From positions 124,001-188,000 of the forward strand of contig JAODTK010000178.1 in NCBI GenBank assembly GCA_026419785.1: DNA of 64,000 nucleotides, in the 5' to 3' direction. Of this stretch, positions 57,237 through 64,000 are shown one piece after another (the first letter of the stretch is position 1; each line of letters starts with the position of its first letter). The notes under the pieces were generated by a model that had not been told where the DNA came from, made no database searches, and saw nothing but the letters and a program-made list of their open reading frames with translations. The DNA comes from Sclerodactyla briareus. Lineage: Eukaryota; Echinodermata; Holothuroidea; Dendrochirotida; Sclerodactylidae. A program made the translations under genes and the position numbers.

Positions 57237-59520
57237 TAACATTCTGTGACATAACCATACTGATGTGCATACCTTCACGATTTTCCAACTTTATTTGTCA
57301 CAGTATCAAGGGGCGACAGCGGGTTGGCCTTTTATCGGAGGAAAAGTCCCTACCCCATCGGAAAACAAAAAGCAAACTGTTTTTTTTACTGAATGATTAT
57401 GAGCGCCCTCCCCCCCCTACTTACTCTCACACCCCACATTCTTTTCAGCTGAGCGGTCACACGTGTAGAAGAAAAGAAGGCCTGAGATTGAGGAAAAAAC
57501 TTTGAATGTTTGCAATGACAACGTAAGAAATGGGAGGCGATCGTGTGTAGAGTTGGATGAGGTGGGCGTCGGGACGTGAAACGCCAGGACTATCCGCCAG
57601 GGAACTTCACGCCTCGTCCATGCAAATCTTGGCGCCGCCCCCAACAATTCTTGATCTTCGATCGAACACGTCCTTTCCTCTTTAACTATCCCCGCAATGT
57701 TTACTGCATAAAACTTGCTTTTTGCCCGAGCGCTCCTAACAGGTTATCAGTCCCGGAGGCCGTAGATCGGCCGACAAATCGAACGGACACTATAGCAGTG
57801 AATCAGTTAACTTCTCTCTCGACCGTTTGGTAATATAACTCAGTGTGATTCAATTAGTTATGAAGACAATTTTGGGAGGCTTTGGGGGTTACGCTCAAAA
57901 CAGTAAGGGTCTCACAATCTACATAAGAGGGATTTATTTTCTTCGATATGTGACGAAGCCGCTAAAACGTCGCAATTGGTGCCAATAAAAAGTTGTCCAC
58001 CTTGTTGCTGGCTTTCTATTTCCATACTTTCGTTCGTTCATTCGCTCGCAGTGAGCATGCAAAGTGGTGCATGGCGGATGGTGTGTCAGGCTTCTTATCG
58101 GATTGCTCGGATTTATACTGCAATATGATTTCTCTTTATAGAAATGTTGAAGCGATATCAGGGTGTACACTTAAAAGTTGCTGTAATAATAATGAGGCAT
58201 GTAATTGTCTAACTGACTACAAATTTTGCTTTATTGCACACAATTGAGCTTGTGACACCGGGATATCTTAGTGTCGCATTGGGCAGGTGCTGCAATATCG
58301 TTGTTAATCAAGTCATTTTTACTGTTGGGTTATCTCTTAGTGTACGGCCTTCGTAAGCCGTACACCGGAATCGAATTAATTTGTCGCCTACGTTTCCGCT
58401 AAGGCAAATTCCAAATCTATTCATTACACGTCACTCCTCTGATGGTTATGACGCCCCCCCCCCCCCCCCCCCCCCACTTAAACTTACCTAATTTTCACGC
58501 AAAACTATGGTTTGATTACTCAAGACACATGACATGATATACTATTATATTAAAAAGAAAGTACCATATTACCAGTCTTTAAGTGGTCATTGTTTTCCAA
58601 CAGAATTGTAATTACTGGCACACTCAGGCCGGATATCTTGATCAGTTTATGTAGAGCTTCACCGGAATCTCTCAGAGTGTTCAATTTGCTACGCTATGCC
58701 GACTCGGGAAACACAAGTCCCAAAGCCAAAGAATTTCTTGTCTGTTAATTGTTTTCTTATCTCTTATCGGAGTTAAGGAATACATAACAGTGCAGTCCGT
58801 GAGGTGGTGACCAGGTGTTCTTATCTGGGACGAATAATAGAAAATACGGAAATAAGGTTTTTCAGTAATTAGAAGGAGACAATGTGATTAACCGGACAAA
58901 GCTTGCCAAGTGCCCTTCTATGGCCTCCTATCTGCATTCATTATACTCTTATATTGCTCGCCTTACAATAGCGTTGTGTTGAAAAATGATTACAATCAGA
59001 ACCACGAAAGAAAAATTGATTATAAGCCTCGTTGTGTTATTATTTTGTTTCAGGGAAGACAAAAAAATACATTGGTCAGGAAATGCGGAATTAATGTAGG
59101 CCGGAACACGGAAATCACATGTTATATCGAAACGGGCCGTAAGCGTCTAACCCAGAGTACGTGCTGTCTGATTTTCGAATCTGATGAGAAATATGGGTTT
59201 GAATGGGTTTTTTTTATCATTTTTAATAGAATTTCAATGACTAATCTTTCACCTGTTAACCTCTTCCTTGTGTATAGTTCTATCACGGACCATGCGAGGT
59301 AGATGGAACAACTAAGGCGGTTTTGGGGAGAACACTTGTTGGTAGCTGTGACAGTGTGGTGAAACTTATTTATCGATATCCATTCGCATAAACTACACAC
59401 ACACCTATATTACCTAAGTTATCGAGGCAATTGAAGGGGCGCTAGGCAAGTCTTACGGTTTATGTGAGTCTTGATTGGCCGTTGCATTTTAGGTTTATAT
59501 AACTTCGTTAATTTATATTT
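57237..59520. other. Non-coding stretch with one possible exon
   Basis: It contains a C run near 57,408 and a 22-base C run at 58,454-58,475. An 8-bp perfect hairpin, TGTACGGC/GCCGTACA, lies at 58,341-58,364. A TTATTTTGTTTCAG acceptor-like site ends at 59,054 and leads into an open + frame (GRQKNTLVRKCGINVG..., closing at 59,302). No domain is recognised and no matching donor stands out, so no gene is called. Confidence 0.4.
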
Positions 59521-59587
59521 AATAATATTATCATCATCATCATCCATATTATTATTATTAATTATTATTATTATTATATTATTATTA

Positions 59588-59620
<33 letters not shown>

Positions 59621-59640
59621 GATTATCATCATATATTACC
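59521..59640. repeat. (ATT)n microsatellite
   Basis: ATT and ATC trinucleotide repeats with small interruptions over about 115 bases. Confidence 0.95.
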
Positions 59641-61894
59641 AAGTCTCAATCGCTCAATCTGACACCAGTCTTGATCGCTTGCGAAAGCTTCCGTAAGCAT
59701 TTACAAGCAGTAACTGTACTGTTTCAAGGCCCACGTTGTTTAGTGGAGGCGAATATAATATTAGACATGAGCAGTTGGGAACTGCAAATAACTCGACTGA
59801 AAGAAGTACCCTCCATGATGTGATTGGTCCAACTTAATCAGTCACCAGTATAATCCCTGCACTCATTCTTGTCAAAATGGGCAGGTTTATAATCGGTTAC
59901 TTGTGGTGTTGAATGTAAAAAAAAAAAAAAAATTGGTAGGAACTATAGTTGTCTTCTAACATATGAAATGTTGTATAAATATCATCATATCAAAGGCTTA
60001 CCATGAGTCAATATCGGAGTGTCGTCTAGTATCCAGGTTAGGGTAAACACGCAATTGCGAACGGGCGAGTTGTTATCTGTGTGATATATGTATGTTTTTC
60101 GTTCTACGGGGAATGACTTCAGCAAGTCTGGTAATCCCTAAGCGTTCGAAGAATATTTACGTAATGGAATTCGAAAGTCAAACAAAAGAATTATGCCAAG
60201 CAGAATGATATTCTGTCTGAAAAATTAAAAAAAAAATCATTATATATTATTGGTGAAATCACTGTTGGTATGGTGATTATTTTTCGGTCGTCGTAATTTA
60301 GGGAAAGGAGAAAAGTTTGAATGTGCAAATAACGGTCATTATCGTAATTGACAGAGAAATCATACCTTCGTAGCTGATCCATAAACATATTACCGGGTCA
60401 AAATTTTTTTAGTGGTTTTTTTTTGTGGCAGTAGTGTGGAATCTAGATAGGGATGAAGAGCCTCTAATGGGAGTTATGTATTTACTTTACATATTAATCC
60501 ACGGCGATGTTGACTTGTTTCACCACAATAAACGTTGATAAAAAGAAAAGAAGAAAGACGAAATTATGTCATGGTTTTTGCTGGGTGAAACAGCTCACAC
60601 TATAGCTCATAGGCCTAGCCTATCTATAGTAACTAACACATCCCAACTTGTGATGCCAAATTGCAATCATTTGTGAGTTACAGCGACTCCAAGTTATCTC
60701 CTTTCAACTGTATAGGCAACGAAAACACTTGAATCATGAATTGTAGTAGTATGTCATGGCATACTTTAATTAGCATTCATTACGCCCTGCGTAACATTAA
60801 CCACACGTGCATCCAGTTCCTTTAACGCGATTTAATAACCAGGTCGCGCCTGAGCCGTTCGAACGCATGACACTTTCCTCGTAAAGTTTTTGTTTTAACA
60901 CAATCTCTCCGCTCCGTCTATACATTTCTCTTCGATAATGACGATCCCATTACACCGATAATGGTTGTCATGTAGCACCACGTGTTTATGAAAGATTCAC
61001 CCAATTAATGAAGGACCAAACCGACTGATATCCTACTTAATGTACTTTGTCCTGTCAAAACAGCTATTCCGGTGACTCCCTCGCGCCTATGGAGCCTTCG
61101 AGATATCACCGGCCTCGTAAAAAGATTCATAATGCCTCATTTACTGTCCGCAAGTTTGATAACATCAATTTAAAGAGCAAATCCGATATCGCCAGTTCAC
61201 TTATTGCAAGCCATTAGTAGTTTTATCCTGGTAATATACAACGGGAATTTCGCTCGGTGGGCAATAACTCTCGCTCGTAGCGACCGTTTGGGAATCGGAG
61301 CGAGATCCTTATTAACGTCACCAGGAAATCAACGGTACGTGCCTACCCTCATGCCCCAAGATTTATTGAAACTTTCAATATATCAGTTTGCGAGGAGTTT
61401 TAGAGGCAGCGGCGTACAAGTTGTAAATAGAGAAGGGTAGCCTAATTTGGCACTAATACAAACGATTCTCCTCCAAAGAGCGATATCGATTGAAAAGAGG
61501 GGGGTAATTTTCGAGCCGCGGTGATACGCCCGCCGAGTAAACGATGCCGTCTGCTATATAACTGGGACTGCAACCGAATGAACAGCGTTTACTTTGAATA
61601 ATATTAGGTAACGGGAGGGTGGGAGTTCAATTCTAAAAGCGGAATGAAGCTAATTGCTGGAAAACAAACAAGGTGATGAAATAATTGGTGTTAAGATAAT
61701 AGGGTGCTAAGTTAATGTGTTTCCACACAGTGGCTACAAGTAATTTATTTACGCGCAAACAGTGGAGACCTCTATATAAAATGAAAGAATGGACAGGGTG
61801 ATAGTAACCTGTACTGTGATATGATGTGAAAGTTAGTTGTGTTTTCGAGGAAGGGTATGATTATGTGGGGAAAACATTTCCTTGAATTGGTTGT

Positions 61895-61896
<2 letters not shown>
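59641..61896. other. Repeat-poor non-coding stretch
   Basis: From about 60,480 to 61,700 no tandem, dispersed or homopolymer repeats were noticed, unlike almost all other parts of the window. TATATAA-type words occur near 61,555 and 61,773. There is no coding evidence; the longest frame is 78 codons (61,204-61,440) without a motif. Confidence 0.4.

Positions 61897-61925
<29 letters not shown>
61897..61925 (+). repeat. 29-base T run
   Basis: Pure T over 29 bases. It could be the poly-A tail of a minus-strand retrotransposed insertion, but no element body is recognised next to it. Confidence 0.95.
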
Positions 61926-63239
61926 CTGCATAGGGTAGTGGGTATGGTAAACTTTCATATATTATGAAAACCTGCATGTTATATATTTTTGTGATACAGA
62001 AACTGAAAGTTTAGAACACCTCCTTTGGCGGTTCCACTTCCAAGTATTTCAACCTTCATTTATGATATACTGGGCAATATTTATTCAAGCGACAGTTTAT
62101 ATTAACACACTAAGATTCCTTTTCCGGCTAATCGCTGACCACCCGCGGAATTTCGTAATTTTAAAATGTAAGTATTCTATATTCAGTTTACTGAATACCT
62201 GCCGAGCCAGATCATATTCGGTCTTATAATCCATCCAAATCAAGTTTTTGAGTAGATATACATTTGTTTGATGAGTAACACATCTCGCTGTATGAACGAG
62301 AAGGACGTGTGTGTTTAGAGATATAAAGACAGATCGGGGGTGCGGAGAGCCCTCCTACTATCTCAGCGGTAGTGTCCGTGTCTTCATGGGAAATAGGAGG
62401 TACCGAAAAGGGAGGAATAGGACAAAAAAACGGACTAGTGTCTTGTGTGGTTCGAGGGGTGAAAGGGTTAAGAGAAACTGGTGCGTCCACCCAGTAAGTT
62501 ACTGTCGCCTCTGGCGAGGCGGTATTACTCACAAGTACTCTGGCTGGCGACGAGCCACGCACATACCAGTCCCACCCCCATAGTGACTAGTGGTCCCCCT
62601 TCAACTCAACCCTCCCCCTTGCCCCAGTTCCAAGAAAAATCAAGAGGGTTTGAGACTATGCCGTCAAGGGATGATTTTCGTTTGGAGGTATTTTTTTTAC
62701 TGCAGTTACTATACGCAAAGGCCAGCGCCTTCATGCAGTCGTCAGTGGGGAGGTAACCGTACTCAACTCGATTTTCTTAATTGAGTGTTACAACAAGCCT
62801 ATGCCAAGGAAGGACGTCTGTGCCAACAGCTGTGTGATGTGATTTCCTCTTTGAGGCCGGGCCGTCATTCAACAAGAAATAAATCAGGCTCAAACAGTTA
62901 GGGCGATGACGCTGGGGCAGGAAAGTCCATCATATTTCCGCGGAGGCTTCGTAGCAGCGATTACTTTGGGGAAGCGCCCATTCTGCGTCTTAAAGTTTGC
63001 CATGGACCAATCTCTCTGAAATAAAGGAATACCGATAACGTGAACTTCGATTGACCCCCATTAGAGGCTCCTGATTCCCAATATGAGAGCCATCACGCTT
63101 TTATACTACCGCATTCACTGAGAAAGCTGTGTTTCCCTATTTTCTGGCCAAATTTTAATGTTAAGATTGATTGCGCAACTCCTTTTCCTAATACGGGCGA
63201 ATTACCATGTCTACCAGAGAATTATTCGACCAATATTAT
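61926..63239. other. Non-coding stretch before the LINE
   Basis: Overlapping frames of 90-112 codons on both strands at 62,224-62,756 have no recognised motif. Any endonuclease part of the LINE that follows could not be read here. Confidence 0.4.
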
Positions 63240-64000
63240 CTTAGGGAATGTTTTATCGTGGCGTCTCCATCGTTCTTCGGGCTCCTTGTCATATCAGGAT
63301 CAGTTCAAATCAGTGCTCAACAAAAGTTAGTCAAGCATAGATTTAGTTCACGGTGCTAAACGGGATTTTGAGGAGAACATTGCCTCCAATATTAAAGACA
63401 ATCCTGTGTGCGTTTTCGCCTATGTTAGGCGTAAGCAGAAAGACAAAACTCATTGGTTCATCGCCAGATCAAGTGACGGGGGATACCATCGGCCGCCCGA
63501 TTTTCATAGCCCGATTGGTAATAGCTAACTCGAGCTCCCTAATCGTTATCAGTTGTAACTGATCACCTTTATCATCATGATAGTCAGGATACATCTAGGA
63601 TTCTCGACATTTATTTTTCTTCGGTTTTCACTCAGAAAACTTGATTTTTGATGACCTCGTTGTTAATAATATTAGCGTATGTGGGTTATTACACCCGACT
63701 TGATTAAGAAGAAACTGCAGAAACTTAGGAATTATGAAGCTCCTGGTCCTCCGGAATTCACCCGTTCCTCCTAAAGTCGTTTGTTATCCATTGTCTCTTC
63801 GTTAGCTCTCATTTCAATAAAACTTTAGAGGAAGGTGTGGTTCTAAGTATTATTGGAGGAAGGCAAATGTTTCGCCTATTTTCAAGAAAGATAATCGCGG
63901 TTCTCGACTCTTTGTAATTACAGGTCCTGGATCCTACTATAGTGTGGTTGGCAAAATGACGAATCATTTATTGGTATTATTTTGCTGAATTATTTTCAAT
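63240..64000 (+). pseudogene. CR1/jockey-type LINE, N-terminal RT half, cut by window edge
   Basis: Frames on + spell in order WRLHRSSGSL and DQFKSVLNK (about 63,261-63,330), AKRDFEENIASNIKDNP and FAYVRRKQKDK (63,355-63,440), then YFSSVFTQKT (about 63,610-63,640). Next are ITPDLIKKKLQKLRN and APGP (about 63,688-63,750), and in the next frame GIHPFLLKSF and HFNKTLEEGVV. The last words are WRKANVSPIFKKDNRGS and VVGKM (to about 63,960). This is the linker between endonuclease and reverse transcriptase plus the first RT motifs of a CR1/jockey-like LINE. At least three frameshifts and a stop make it inactive. The element continues beyond base 64,000. Its family appears the same as the relic at 17,640-18,895, which carries the complementary later half. 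Confidence 0.85.

Overview
The window reads as repeat-rich, gene-poor nuclear DNA from an animal, probably a marine invertebrate. There is no bacterial gene packing, no ribosome-binding-site pattern, and no open frame longer than about 166 codons that looks like a real gene. Recognisable coding remnants are all decayed mobile or mobile-like genes: four fragments of CR1/jockey-like or other non-LTR retrotransposons, and one about 4.4 kb relic of a large multi-copy protein family that I recall from cnidarian, echinoderm and fish genomes. The organism call rests on these families, on microsatellite and minisatellite content and on many 10-22 base G or C runs. The phylum is not resolved from sequence alone.

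Layout. Positions 1-8,740 are a mosaic of non-coding sequence and short dispersed repeats, several ending in motifs such as GCCACTG or GATCAGCCCCTGG that suggest non-autonomous DNA transposons. Positions 8,745-9,190 hold the 3' end of a LINE, and 9,573-13,975 hold the large relic gene (Cys/His modules, a conserved middle, a HEEADTR...DTD motif, a Cys-rich tail), broken by stops and frameshifts. Positions 14,365-16,500 are diverged tandem repeats. A GGCCCATGTGGGCC-rich block lies at 16,797-17,045, and a LINE reverse transcriptase relic at 17,640-18,895 sits inside a dispersed repeat. Positions 19,000-26,400 contain several two- to four-copy diverged tandem duplications and one 154-codon frame of uncertain meaning.

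Positions 26,440-43,760 are the main structural feature: an ancient tandem segmental duplication of two 8-9 kb units. Each unit carries, in the same order, a (CA)n tract, a large 39-bp minisatellite and diverged 3' repeats. The two minisatellites have homogenised separately, and the first unit alone carries a 521-bp insertion that looks like a tRNA-derived SINE with a 7-bp target-site duplication.

Positions 43,800-64,000 are mostly unannotatable non-coding DNA. They hold a LINE C-terminal fragment (about 45,920-46,170), a candidate divergent promoter with first exons on both strands (47,636-48,062), tandem repeats at 50,270-51,740, a 21-bp minisatellite (56,403-57,236), AT-rich microsatellites, and at the right edge the 5' half of a LINE reverse transcriptase (63,240-64,000) running out of the window. 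No functional pathway or operon can be read here. The interest lies in repeat evolution and in the uncharacterised relic protein family.
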